From contig JASKMD010000201.1 in NCBI GenBank assembly GCA_030144725.1, positions 1-64,000 on the forward strand: a DNA stretch of 64,000 nucleotides, in the 5' to 3' direction. Numbering within the stretch: the first letter of the stretch is position 1; the number at the start of each line of letters is the position of its first letter. The notes below the pieces were generated by a model that saw nothing but the letters and a program-made list of their open reading frames with translations, did not search any database and had not been told where the DNA came from. Shown here piece by piece: positions 33,714 through 45,600 of the stretch. The translations under genes and the position numbers were made by a program. The stretch comes from Haematococcus lacustris. Lineage: Eukaryota > Chlorophyta > Chlorophyceae > Chlamydomonadales > Haematococcaceae.

Positions 33714-36700
33714 ATGGACGCCGAGGCGGGTCTGCAGCTGCTGGTGGATGCGTCCATTGAGTTGCGAGGTGCGAGCCATCAGGGCTGCGGCAGTGAGGGA
33801 GACTCGGATGATGGGAGTGAGGGTGAGGGGCAGAGTCTGGGAGTGAGGGGGAGGGGCCATGCTGAGGGAACAGGGGCAGGGGGCAGAGGGTAGGGGACTG
33901 TGGCAGGGAGGACAGATCAATTCAGCTGCTTTGCAAGGTGCAGAAAGATAGGCGTGCGCAGGGAAAGAGGCAGGGGGCAGGGGGCAGGGGGCAGAGGGTA
34001 GGGGGGTGAGGCAGGTACACTCCTGTGAGCCACCCAAGGAAATCATGTCCACCGTTTTACAAGATGCTAAACATGGTTGACCACACCACACCTGCCCAGC
34101 TGACTGGCCCGAGCCTGCCCGTCCACAGGGCAGGGCGGGGGGTGGGTGGGGTGTAGGGGGCAGGGGGTGGGAGCGGGCCATGCCCCAAGCGCTGCCTTCT
34201 CCCTGCCACCTTGGCGTATGGCGCTGGCTGGCCAGGAGGTGCGGGCGGGCACCAGGCCCCCTGCCCCCTGCAGTGCGGCCTCCTTGCCTACCTCACCACA
34301 TCTCCTGCGCCCGGCTTCCTGCTCTTCTCCTGCGGGGCAGCTGGGGCAGCCGCCAGGCAGGAGGGGCAAGGGCTGAGCCGGCCATGGGGGTCTTAAAGAG
34401 CTGGGCTGGTGCCAGCCGACATATGTGCTTCCAGCTGCCCTCTGTCCCCTCACCCTCACACCACGGTGGCGGCTGTGAGGCGGCTGTGGGCTCGGGCTGG
34501 CTGCCTAGGTGTGATGTGCTGGAGGGTGTGGTGGCTGAGGTGGCTGAGGTGGCTGAGGTGAGGTGTGTGGTGGCGGCTGGCTGCAGAGGTGGATGTGGGC
34601 TCCGCTGTGGACCGTGTTCACGTCAAGGACTTGCCACCACTGAGGTGCTCTGCTGCCGCTGCTGCATGTGCAAGGGGCGGGTTGCGGGGGCGGGGGCGGG
34701 GGGCGGGGGCGGGGGCGGGGGCGGGGGCGGGGGCGGGGGCGGGGGCGGGGGCGGGGGCGGGGGCGGGGGGCGGGGGCGGGGGCGGGGGCGGGGGCGGGGG
34801 GCGGGGGGCGGGGGCGGGGGCGCGGGGGCGGGGGCGGGGGCGGGGGCGGGGGCGGGGGGCGGGGGCGGGGGCGGGGGCGGGGGCGGGGGCGGGGGCGGGG
34901 GGCGGGGGCGGGGGGCGGGGGCGGGGGGCGGGGGCGGGGGGCGGGGGGCGGGGGGCGGGGGCGGGGGCGGGGGCGGGGGCGGGGCGCGGGGGCGGGGGCG
35001 GGGGCGGGTTGCGGGGGTAGTGATGCGATCTTGCTGCTGTTGCTGTCCTCTGAGGCAGGTTTGCCACACAGTACGTGGCGCGCAATAAACCTGTCATCAT
35101 CATGGGTGAGGGGGCAGAGGGCGCAAGGCGGGGGCAGGGGCAGGGGTAGGGTCAGGGGAGAGCGAGGGCAGAAGGGCTGAGATGCTGCCTTAGACGTTGA
35201 GGGAGTCAGGGGCAGGGTGCTGTGGGGGTGGGGTGCAGGAGCAGGGTCAGGGTCAGGGGGGGTCTGCCCTGCTAGGTGCTGGCCAGGCTGTGAGGTGGCA
35301 GCAGCTGCTTGTCAGTTGCTGCTTTGAACTACAGACTTCTGTTTGTTAGTTGGGGAGGAGGCCCGCAGGTCCACAGGCAGCGCCCCCCACCTGACCTGCT
35401 GACTCACGCCCCAAGCCCCCCGCACCCCCCCTCCGCCACCGCCGCCGCAGCCGCCGCCGCAGCTGCAGCCGGCGGGGTCCAGTGGCCTGTCTGGTGACCG
35501 TGGTGGCAGTGAGGCGTGTCCCCCTGCAGGCGCTCTGGAGCAGTGGCCGGCCCTGAAGCGCTGGAGCAGCGCCTACCTCTGCCGCAAGGTCAGGCCGGAC
35601 TGCAGGGCTGGCGGACACCCCGCCACCCTGGACTCACGCCACGCTGCTGGCAGCTGCTGCTGCAATGGGCAGGGGGGAAGAGGGGGGGAGAGGAGTGGGG
35701 GCAGGGCAAAGAAGGGGTGGGGGGACCTGGCACCCTGGCACCCTGTGAGTGTGACCCCCCGCCCCCTTTCTCCCCTCCCCCCTCCCCCCCCTGTGAGTGT
35801 GAGTGAGTGTGTGACCCCGTGTGGTGCAGGCCGGGGCTGCCCTAGTGACGGTGGACCTGACCCCTAGTGGCCGCGGCGACGCAGTGGCAGCGGTGACCGC
35901 ACCGCAACAGCTAGCGCCCCACATGCAGCAGCCGCAGCGGCAGGAGCAGCAGGAACAGCCGCCGCCGCAGCAGGAGCAGCAGCAGCCGCATCGGCAGCAG
36001 GAGCAGCAGCAGGAGCAGCAGGAAGATGGGGCCGAGCAGCAGGCTGGGGAGCCACGGCTTGGAGGGCAGCAGGCGGCAGCGCGCAGTGGCACGCCCCCCC
36101 ACAGCCCCAGCCAGCAGTGGTTTGTGACGCCCGCAGAGTGGCGCATGACCTGCCGCCAGTTCTTTGCCCTGCTGCGGGACAGCCGCTGCTCAGCGGGGGC
36201 CCACACGCCTGGTGCCCTATGTGCAGGTGGGGGCAGGGGGGAGGGCGGGCAGGGCGAGGGGGAAGGGGCGAGGCAAGCACGGCGCGAAGGCGGAGGCTGG
36301 GAGGGGGGAGGGGGAAGGGGGAAGGCTGGGAGGGGGGAGGCTGGGAGGGGGGGAGGGGGGAGGGGGGGAGGCTGGGAGGGGGGGAGGGGGGAGGGGGGGG
36401 AGGCTGGGAGGGGGGGAGGGGGGGAGGGGGTGAGCCCTATTAGTCCCTGTCACCCCCTGGCCCCTGCTGTCCTGCCGCCCGGTCCCTGCCAGCAGCAGCC
36501 ACCACCCCTACCCTACCGCCCCGCTGCCCTGCTGCCCTGGCCCTGGCTGCTGCTGGCGGTGTGTGCAGCACCAGAACAGCAGCCTGAGCCAGGAGTGGGC
36601 GTTCCTGGACCGTGACATCCAGCCTCACCTCAGCTGGGCGGACCAGGTGCGCACCACCTCTCACGCCACTCACTCACCTGCCTGCATGCAACCACCACAA

Positions 36701-38979
36701 CCACCACTACCACCACCTTGACTGGTCATCACCTCCTCACGCCCACAGCCCCCCCCCTCACCCCCCCCGACACTCCTGCAGGCTCGTGCCCTGCAAGCTG
36801 ACAGAGACCCCTGCTGACCCCCCCTGCTGACCCCCCCTGCTGACCCCCCTGCTGACCCCCCCTGCTGACCCCCCCTGCTGACCCCCCCTGCTGACCCCCC
36901 CTGCTGACCCCCCCTGCTGACCCCCCCTGCTGACCCCCCCTGCTGACCCCCCCTGCTGACCCCCCTGCTGACCCCCCCTGCTGACCCCCCCTGCTGACCC
37001 CCCTGCTGACCCCCCCCCTGCTGACCCCCCCTGCTGACCCCCCCTGCCTGACCCCCCCTGCTGACCCCCCTGCTGACCCCCCCTGCTGACCCCCCTGCTG
37101 ACCCACCTGCTGCCTGCTGCCTGGGGGGTCCTGGGCCTACCAGGTGTTTGGCGGCCCCCCTGACGCCACCAACCTGTGGATTGGGGACGAGCGCAGTGTG
37201 ACCTCCTGCCACAAAGGTGTGACATGGCTGGGCGCCGGCTGGGCTGCTCGCCGCTGCCACACCAAACACACAAAACACCCTGCCCCTGCCCCTGCCCCTG
37301 CCCCTGCAGACCACTATGAGAACATGTACGCAGTGGTGCGGGGCACCAAGGTGTTCCACCTGCTGCCGCCATCAGACCTCTTCCGCCTGCACCTCAGGCA
37401 GGACAACGCACCTGCACTGACCCGCCCCCCGCCCTGCCCCCCCCCACTCCCCCCAACCCCTGACCCCAGCCCCCTGATCTGCCCCACCCTGCCCCGCCCC
37501 CTGACCCACAGGACACCTCACCTCACCTGCCCTGCCCTGCCTCAACCTGCCTTGTCCCGCTCCACCCTGCCCTCCCCCGCCCTGCCTCCCGCCCCTTGCC
37601 GCACCCTGCCCTGCTCCACGCCGCCCTGGCCCCACCTGCCCTGACCCGCCCCTGCACCCAGGCCGTACCCAGCTGCGCAGTACGAGCTGCAGCCGTCATC
37701 AACAGCAGTGAGCGGCGTCAGCCATACCCAGCCATCGCAGCAGCAGCAGCAGCAGCAGCAGCCAGGGGGCCAGGGGGCCGAGGGGGGCGGCAGCCTTGGC
37801 AGCCATCCCCCCCTGGTGGGGCGCTGCCGTCTGGTGCCGGTGCTGCGCCGCCCTGCCCAGCAGGTGGTGTGGAGCCCGGTGGACCTGGCGCTGCCCCCCA
37901 CACACCACACACCAACAGGTCATACTACAGGTCACACGCGGGCTGGGGGTACCCGTGCAGGCAGGCAGCCTGCATGACCTGCCTCCCCGCCCCCTCCTCC
38001 TGCCCCCCTGCCTGCCCGGCTCGCCCCCCTGCCCTCCCCCTTGTCCCCCCACCCACCTACCTGCCTGCCCCTCTGCCCGCCCCTCCCCTGCCCAGCCGCC
38101 CTGCCCGCCTGCCCCCCCCGTCTGCCCCGTCTGCCCCCCCTGCAGAGCCGTGTGCCGCTGCCCCCCCCCCGCAGCCTGCTGCAGCGCCCGGGGCTCAGCG
38201 GGCCGCTGGTGGCGCGTGTGGGCCCAGGCGAGCTGCTGTACCTGCCTGCCCTGTGGTACCACCAGGTCAGCCAGCTGCCAGCAGGACCGGGGGGCCGGCC
38301 AGGGGGGGGCGGGCAGGGGGGAGGGTGTGGGGGGAAAGCTGGGCCGGGGGAGGGCAGGGGGGAGGCCAGCGCCGCACAGGACGACGATGGCGAGGATGAT
38401 GATGGTGATGATGATGACGATGTGGTGATGGCTGTCAACTTCTGGTGGGTGATGAGCATAAGGGGCTGTCAGCAGGCAAGTCATGGGCTCAGGGGGGTCA
38501 GGAAGGGTAAGGGGGGTCAGGGGGGTCAGGGGGGTCAGGGGGTCAGGGGGGTCAGGGGGGGGTAAGGGGGGGTCAGGGGATTCAGGGGGTGGGTCAGGGG
38601 GGTCAGGGGGGGTCAGGGGGGTCAGGGGGGGTCAGGGGGGGGTCAGGGGGGGTCAGGGGGGTCAGGGGGGGGTCAGGGGGGGGGGAGCAAGGGGGGTGAG
38701 GGATGCAACCCTTGGTGCCACGAGGGCAGGCCAGGCAGCGCAGCGCACGGCAGCAGCCCCCTAGCTGAGCATGAGGCCATACGATGTGGTGGAGTTAAGG
38801 AGGGGCAGGTTAGTTGGTTGCTGGTTGGTTGGTGGTTGGTAAGGGTGTGGGCTGCCGTGCCTGCCTGGCTGTGGTGCAGGTACGACATGGCGTTTGACAG
38901 CCGGTGGGCGCAGTACAGGCTGCTGGAGGGCCTGGCCACTCGCCTGCACCTGGCCCAGGGGCTGCCTGCAGGCTCATGA
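33714..38979 (+). CDS. JMJD7: JMJD7-like JmjC-domain hydroxylase (apparent frameshift)
   Basis: JMJD7-type proteins are Fe(II)/2-oxoglutarate-dependent lysyl hydroxylases acting on translation-factor GTPases (family knowledge). Exons: 33714-33768, 34587-34644, 35059-35105, 35530-35588, 35830-36226, 36569-36646, 37144-37216, 37310-37397, 37662 to about 37918, 38146-38444 and 38880-38979. Motifs: FATQYVARNKPVIIMG, LEQWPALKRWSSAYL, LTPSGRGDAV, FVTPAEWRMTCRQFFALL, NLWIGDERSVTS, then the metal-binding HKDHYENMYAVV (H-x-D), FHLLPPSD, LLYLPALWYHQ (second iron His) and AVNFWYDMAFDSRW. Two insertions are unusual: a Gln-rich loop (35926-36030) and a Gly-then-Asp-rich loop before AVNFW. One extra base near 36195 breaks exon 5. 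The 3' end of exon 9 is unresolved. The 37398 intron uses a GC donor. Confidence 0.85.
34679..35015. repeat. (GGGGGC)n array in JMJD7 intron
   Basis: About 330 bp of G5C hexamers with occasional extra G, filling the intron 34645-35058. The sense strand is G-rich, so the pre-mRNA could form G-quadruplexes. Open frames through it are low-complexity artefacts. Confidence 0.95.
36290..36432. repeat. GGGAGGCT/GGGGGA purine-rich repeat
   Basis: Tandem GGCTGGGAGGGGGG-type units in the JMJD7 intron 36227-36568, G-rich on the sense strand. Confidence 0.8.
36811..37112. repeat. (CTGCTGACCCCCC)n minisatellite in JMJD7 intron
   Basis: About 23 tandem copies of a 12-13-bp unit with variable C-run length, in the intron 36647-37143. 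The sense strand is C-rich and lacks GT and AG. The core TGACCCCCC is the reverse complement of the unit in two other nearby introns. Confidence 0.9.
38505..38692. repeat. (GGGGGGTCA)n minisatellite in JMJD7 intron
   Basis: About 19 imperfect units of TCAGGGGGG in the intron 38445-38879. This is the same unit as at 36811-37112 in the opposite orientation. Confidence 0.9.
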
Positions 38980-39645
38980 CGCTGAGGGGCAGGGGGGGGG
39001 GGTGTCAGTACCCCACCCCACCCCACCCCGCGGCACCAGCTGCTGCTGTCGCCAATGCCTTGGTGCTGGAGCTGTCCTGGGGCTTTCCTGGGGGCCAGTG
39101 ACAGCCTGCTCCATGTGACTTTTCTGCCGGTGTCCTGCCATGGAGGATGCGTAGCACCCGCCTCAAGCACAGCTGGAGGCTCACTGCTGTCGCACTCGGC
39201 TGGAATGTCGCTGCAGTGACCCCCAGTAGCTTTCTGTAGTAAAGTGCAAAAATGGCTTTACAGACCTTTCAGCCCAATCCAACCCAGCCCAGGCCGGCCT
39301 AGCCCAGCCTCAACCTGCAGAATGAGGTTGGCCCAGCTCAGCAAGCTTGCCCAAGAGCTAAAGGATTAGTGCATATTTGTTACGGCTGTCTTTGCTTACT
39401 GCAAGCTTGCTTGCTGCTTTGCTTGCCTCCGGCAAGTCAGGACTTTCGTATGCTAGGACCAACGTTTCTACCTGCGTGTCGCCACGTTGTAACTCGCAAC
39501 GTAACGTTGACAGCGTCGATATGATGAGACGAGGACGACAGGATGAGACGAGTCGTAACCGGCACAACCGACTGTTTCTGCCTTTATGGATCACTGCGTG
39601 GCCCAGTAGTGCGGCCTGTCTCCTGCTCGTAGTTTGCCATTAATT
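38980..39645. other. intergenic between JMJD7 and clpC
   Basis: JMJD7 3' region and clpC upstream region. Short AGCCCAGC-type runs lie near 39270-39320. No further gene is seen. Confidence 0.4.
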
Positions 39646-42600
39646 ATGTTTTCAATGCAATCTTCACAGGGGCTGGGCCAGCGGCCAGCCACCCGCGTAG
39701 CATGTTTGGCCCCCAAGCACGCATCGGGCAGGGTTCGGCGTGCTCTGAAGTGCCAAGCAGCTCTGACTGCGTCGTCCTTCGCGGGCCAGAGGCTCAGCGG
39801 CGCTGCCCCCCGTGTGACGATGCCAGCCAGGCGATCAGCTGGGCGCTCAGCGCGGCTGGTTGTTAAAAGCATGTCAGTAAACGCCACCAGATGGCGCTGC
39901 TCTAGCCTGGCAGCGGATGTCGAGCAGGGCCCGCGCCAGAGTGCCCAGCGTTGCCTTACAAGCAGCCTTGTGCTTGTCCAACCACAGGTTTGAGCGCTTT
40001 ACTGAGAAGGCCATCAAGGTCGTCATGCTAGCCCAGGAGGAGGCTCGCAGGCTGGGGCACAACTTCGTGGGGACAGAGCAGCTGCTGCTGGGGCTCATTG
40101 GCGAGTCGACGGGCATTGCAGCCAAGGTATTGAAGAGCATGGGCGTGAACCTAAAGGACGCCCGTGTGGAGGTGGAGAAGATCATTGGGCGAGGCAGCGG
40201 CTTCGTGGCAGTAGAGATCCCTTTTACGCCACGGGCAAAGCGTGTCCTGGAGATGTCGTTGGAGGAGGCGCGGCAGCTGGGTGGGTTCCGCCCTGCCTGG
40301 CTTGGGCGCTTGCAGCTCCTTGACCTGCGAGTAGCGCACTCGTCACCCCGCGTCTTTGGTCCGGCTTCAGTCTCAGTGTCACAACCGACAGGCCGTGTGT
40401 GCGCTTGTATCCTGCAGGCCACAACTACATCGGCACGGAGCACATCCTGTTGGGTCTGCTGCGCGAGGGCGAGGGCGTCGCGGCCCGGGTGCTGGAGACG
40501 CTCAGCGCCGACCCGGCCAAAATCCGCACCCAGGCGAGACCCGCGCCCCAGTGCTTCACGCCGCAAGCTGCTGCATCGCGTCCATCCCTGCGTCCCGCAA
40601 CGCTGAGCAGCTGGGCTGTCGTAGTGCCTGCACACTGCCACTGCACACTGCCATCCCGCCCTGCCACCGCACCCTGTGTAGTGCCTGCACTCGCAGCTCA
40701 CAGCTGTGGCTGCTGCAGTCGCATGACATGCTCCACCCTTGATGCACCACGGCCTGCACCCTGTGTTGTGTTGAGGCGCAGGTGATCCGCATGGTGGGGG
40801 AGAGCCAGGAGANNNNNNNNNNNNNNNNNNNNNNNNNNNNNNNNNNNNNNNNNNNNNNNNNNNNNNNNNNNNNNNNNNNNNNNNNNNNNNNNNNNNNNNN
40901 NNNNNNNNNNNNNNNNNNNNNNNNNNNNNNNNNNNNNNNNNNNNNNNNNNNNNNNNNNNNNNNNNNNNNNNNNNNNNNNNNNNNNNNNNNNNNNNNNNNN
41001 NNNNNNNNNNNNNNNNNNNNNNNNNNNNNNNNNNNNNNNNNNNNNNNNNNNNNNNNNNNNNNNNNNNNNNNNNNNNNNNNNNNNNNNNNNNNNNNNNNNN
41101 NNNNNNNNNNNNNNNNNNNNNNNNNNNNNNNNNNNNNNNNNNNNNNNNNNNNNNNNNNNNNNNNNNNNNNNNNNNNNNNNNNNNNNNNNNNNNNNNNNNN
41201 NNNNNNNNNNNNNNNNNNNNNNNNNNNNNNNNNNNNNNNNNNNNNNNNNNNNNNNNNNNNNNNNNNNNNNNNNNNNNNNNNNNNNNNNNNNNNNNNNNNN
41301 NNNNNNNNNNNNCTGGCCCCCCTGCAAGCATCCTCCCGCTGCCACCCTGCTGGAGCCAGGCCAGGGCGCATGCTGCCCCTCATCGCCTTCACGGGTTCCC
41401 ATCCCTCCTGGTGCTGCCCCCTGCCACCGCCGCTCACGCCATGCGTGCCTTGCCGCTGACCTGCCTGCCCCCGCAGCCGCTTCCAGCCAGTGGTGGTTCC
41501 AGAGCCCAGCATTGACGAGACGTTTGAGATCCTGCAGGTGAGGGTCTGCCACCCGCCCCCCTGATGCCACTCCACCCCCCTGATGCCACCCCTCCACGTT
41601 CCCCCCTGCCCTCCTGCCCTGCGCTAGTGCCCTCCCCTCACCCCGCCCACTGCGCTGTGTGGAACCCTCACTTGCATAGCCAGGCCCAAAGCGTGTTGTC
41701 CTCACTCCACTTGACACCTGCCTCTTACCCAGCTCCTTGCCTCGGTCTGAACCCTCCTTGTGGGCCTTGTTGGCCTGTTTGGCCCTGGTTCAGTTCTCCT
41801 TTCACTCAACCCCTACCCCTTCCCCTATCTATGCCAGTTTCTCCCCTTGCCAAGTTTCAGCCCTCTCCCCTTCCCCCTGCCCCTCCCTCCCCTCACCCCC
41901 TTCCCCCTCACCCCTGCTCCTGCCCCTCCTTGCTCTCCCCCCTGCTCCTGCCCCTCCTTGTGTCCTCTTCCTCACCCCCTCCCCCCTGTCCCTCCCTCCC
42001 CCCTCCCCCCCCTCCCCCCTGCCAGGGCCTGAGGGAGCGCTATGAGGCACACCACAAGCTGCGCTACACCGACGAGTCCCTCATGGCCGCCGCCAAGTTC
42101 AGCAGCCAGTACATCAGCGACCGCTTCCTGCCCCGACAAGGCCATCGACCTCATTGACGAGGCCGGGGTCACGCGTCAGGCTGCGACACATCCAGGTGAC
42201 ACTCTCCACTGCCTGCCTGCCAACATGCCACCCTCCCTGCCCCTCACCCCCTATCGTTAATGTCGAATGCCCGCTAACAACCCATGCCTGCCTGCCTGCC
42301 TGCCTGGGGCTCTTGTGGTGGGGTGGGTGCAGCGCTGCTGGGTCAGGGGGGGGGGTCAGGGGGGGTCAGGGGGGGGGTCAGGGGGGGGGTCAGGGGGGGG
42401 GTCAGGGGGGGGGTCAGGGGGGGGGGTCAGGGGGGGGGTCACGGGGGGGGGTCACGGGGGGGGGTCACGGGGGGGGGTCACGGGGGGGGGTCTGGGGGGG
42501 GGTCTGGGGGGGGGGGTCTGGGGGGGGGGGGGTCCGGGGGGGTGCAGGGGGGGGGTCTGGGGGGGGGGGTCTGGGGGGGGGGGGGTCAGGGGGGGTGCAG

Positions 42601-45600
42601 GGGGGGGTGCAAGGGGGGGGTGCAGGGGGTTGCTAGCCCGGACAGCCTGTGGGCCCTGTGTGAGCCCACCCCTATAAGCCTCGCCCGCCTGTAAGACTGG
42701 CAGCAGTAGCAGTGGTGGTGGTGGTGGTGGTGGTGGTGTGGCAGTGGCCGGTGTGTGGCGAGCTGAGGTGTGGTGTTGGCTGGTGCTTGGTGCAGCTGCC
42801 TGAGGAGGCGCGTGACCTGGACAAGGAGCTGAAGCAGGTCACCAAGGACAAGGACGCGGCTGTGCGGGGCCAGGTCAGCAGGGGGAGGGTGTGTGTGTGG
42901 GGGGGGGCTGAGTCAGTCAGGCAGGTGAAGTGCAGGGGTGGAGGGAGGGGCTGGGCGATGAGGGCGAGGGTCAGGGTCAGGGTCAGGGTCAGTATCTGAT
43001 GATGCAGTCATCCATGTGAAGGGTGGTGGTGCTTGTGCCGGCAGAATTAGGGTCATGGTCAGGGTTAGGGTCAGGGGAAATAGGGTTGGGGTTAGGGTGA
43101 GGTTAGCGTCCAGTCAGGGTCAGGGGTCAGTATCTGATGATGCAGTCTGCTATGTGAGGGTGGTGGTTGTTGTGCTGGCGCCATGTGATGCAGTCTGCCA
43201 TGTGGTGCTTGTGCTGGCTGTTGCAGGACTTTGAGAAGGCAGGCCAGCTGCGTGACCGTGAGATGGAGCTGAAGGCCAAGATCCAGGCCATCCTGGCAGG
43301 GGCCAAGGAGCAGAGCAAGGCCGAGGCTGAGAGTGTGGAGGGCGCCGGACCCCACGGTGCGGGGCAGGGGGGCGGCAGCCTGCCTGGTGTGGGTAGGGCA
43401 GGGGTGAGGCAGAGCTGGAATGACTGAAGTGGGAAGGATGTGGCCAAGTCCAGGTCGGGCTTTGAACAGCGTTTTCTACCGACCTGGCCCCCCTCCCTCT
43501 TCTCCCCCTGTCCCCCTGTCTCCCCCCTGATTGCGCCGTGTGGCCAGCCAGCCTGTCTGCCTGTCCCTCCCCCCCCCGCTGCCTGGTGGTACGCTGTGTC
43601 GGCCTGCAGGTGACAGAGCCCCTTCTCCCCCTGTTCCCTATGTTTGCATGGCGTGGCCAGCCCGTGCTTGTCCCTCCGGCCCGCAGGTGACGGAGCAGGA
43701 CATTGCCAACATCGTGGCCCAGTGGACCGGCATCCCGGTGGAGAAGGTCAGCAGTGACGAGACGGAGCGGCTCATCAAGATGGAGGAGGTGCTGCACGGT
43801 AAGTGGGGCAGCCAGGGCGCAGCGGGCCACATGAGGGGGTTGCAGTGTGGGGGTCTGCCTGGGCACTGCGTCAGGGTGATCCAGACCTCCAGGGTGTGAC
43901 CTGAGGCTGCAGTGAGGAGTGGCAGGCCTCTGCATGCATATCATGGTGGGCAGTGGGTTGCTTGGCCAGCAGGTATGTGTTGCAGTGGTGGCCCACCGCC
44001 AGGCCTGGGTATCAAGGGTGCACCAGGTTGTACTGCACAGCCCACTCTGGCTCAACTCCAGGCCAGGCAGGTGCTGGGCTGTGAGGTGGTGGTGATGCAG
44101 CCCCAGCCAAGTTCAGGTGGGCTGGTGGTGGTGGGCTGGTGATGGAGGCTCGGGCAGTGTGGGCTGGCGGGGCAGTGTGTGCCTGCACCTCTGCTCTGAA
44201 GACCTAAGCTGAGGCCTGGAGGCTGTGTGGGATGGTGGCCTGCTGTGGTGCAGTTCTGGGCTGCTCTGAGTTGACCAGGGGTTGACCTGCAGCCTGTTGC
44301 CCTGTGTGGATGTGTGTGCAGGGCGTGTGATCGGGCAGGAGGAGGCAGTGAGCGCCATCAGCCGGGCCATCAGGCGAGCCAGGGTGGGACTCAAGAGCCC
44401 CTCGCGCCCAATCGCCTCATTCATCTTCGCTGGACCCACGGGTGAGTCATGGTGATGGGGGCGAGTGGGTAGGGGGGGAGTAAGTAGGGGTGTTTTACGC
44501 TCTTGGCCATGTCAAGTCACCCTCTCCCCTTCCATGCCTCCCCTGGCTAGCGCTACCAGAACAGGCAGACCTAGTACCCCCTCCCCTCCCCCCTTCCCCT
44601 CGACTCCCTCCATACCCCCTGCTGTCTTACTTGGGCTCCCAGCCACCCTCTCCCCTTGCCAATGTCACCACAACCATCTTCCCTGGTCTTTGTGGTGATG
44701 CTCCTCCCCTCCCCTCACCCTTCTCGTACTTATTGTTGACCCCTTGCTGCTGCTGCTGCCGCTGTTCTTCTCCCCCCCTGCCAGGTGTGGGCAAGTCAGA
44801 GCTGGCCAAGACTCTGGCTAACTACTACTTCGGCAGTGAGGAGGCGATGGTGGGTTCTGCCCACAGGTTGTGTGCCTGTTCTCTACCTGCTGCTGCTGCT
44901 GCTGTTTTTGCTGCTGCTGCGCCCCCTGCCCTGCATCACTTGCTGATTGGCTTTTGCTGCTGATTATTATCTATCGACTGCTTTTGCTGCTCCATGGTGC
45001 ACACAGCTGCGGCTAGGTGACTAGCTCTCTCCTCACGGCCCACTGCTGGCCCGACCTAACCTGACCTGCCTGGCCTGGCCCAGCACTCCATCCTCCAGCA
45101 GTCTGACTGCTGCCTGCCGCTGTCTGCCTGCCTGCCTGGCCTGATCAGGTGCGTCTGGACATGAGTGAGTTTATGGAGCGTCACACTGTCAGCAAGCTCA
45201 TTGGCTCACCCCCCGGCTATGTGGGCTACTCAGAGGGCGGGCAGCTGACGGAGGCGGTGCGGCGGCGGCCCTACACCGTGGTGCTGTTTGATGAGATTGA
45301 GAAGGCGCACCCCGACGTGTTCAACATGATGCTCCAGGTCAGACCCCAGTACTTGGCTGCTGGCCCTGCCCTGCCCTGTCTTGCCTGCTGCCCGCTGCTG
45401 ATATGACCGAGACATGTGTCTCTCATGCGTAGCCAGGAGGCACCGACGTCCTGCCTGGCAGTCGCCGCCGGCACTGTTGGATGTTACATGTGGCTCCTGG
45501 CTAGTGCTCCAGCACAGCTGTCCTGGAGGCAACTGGCTGTGGCTCTAGCAGCTGCTTGCTGTTGCTGCTGGCTGGCTTGGGTGCAGATCTTTGAGGGCAC

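Noticed and set aside
34565..35180. Gly/Arg-rich and Pro-rich proteins over the GGGGGC array
   Set aside because: The array is an intron between two phase-matched JMJD7 exons.
36290..38565. JMJD7 as a pseudogene because of the exon 5 frameshift
   Set aside because: Both iron ligands, all other exons and splice sites are intact, and the extra base lies in a G run. A sequence error is the simpler reading.
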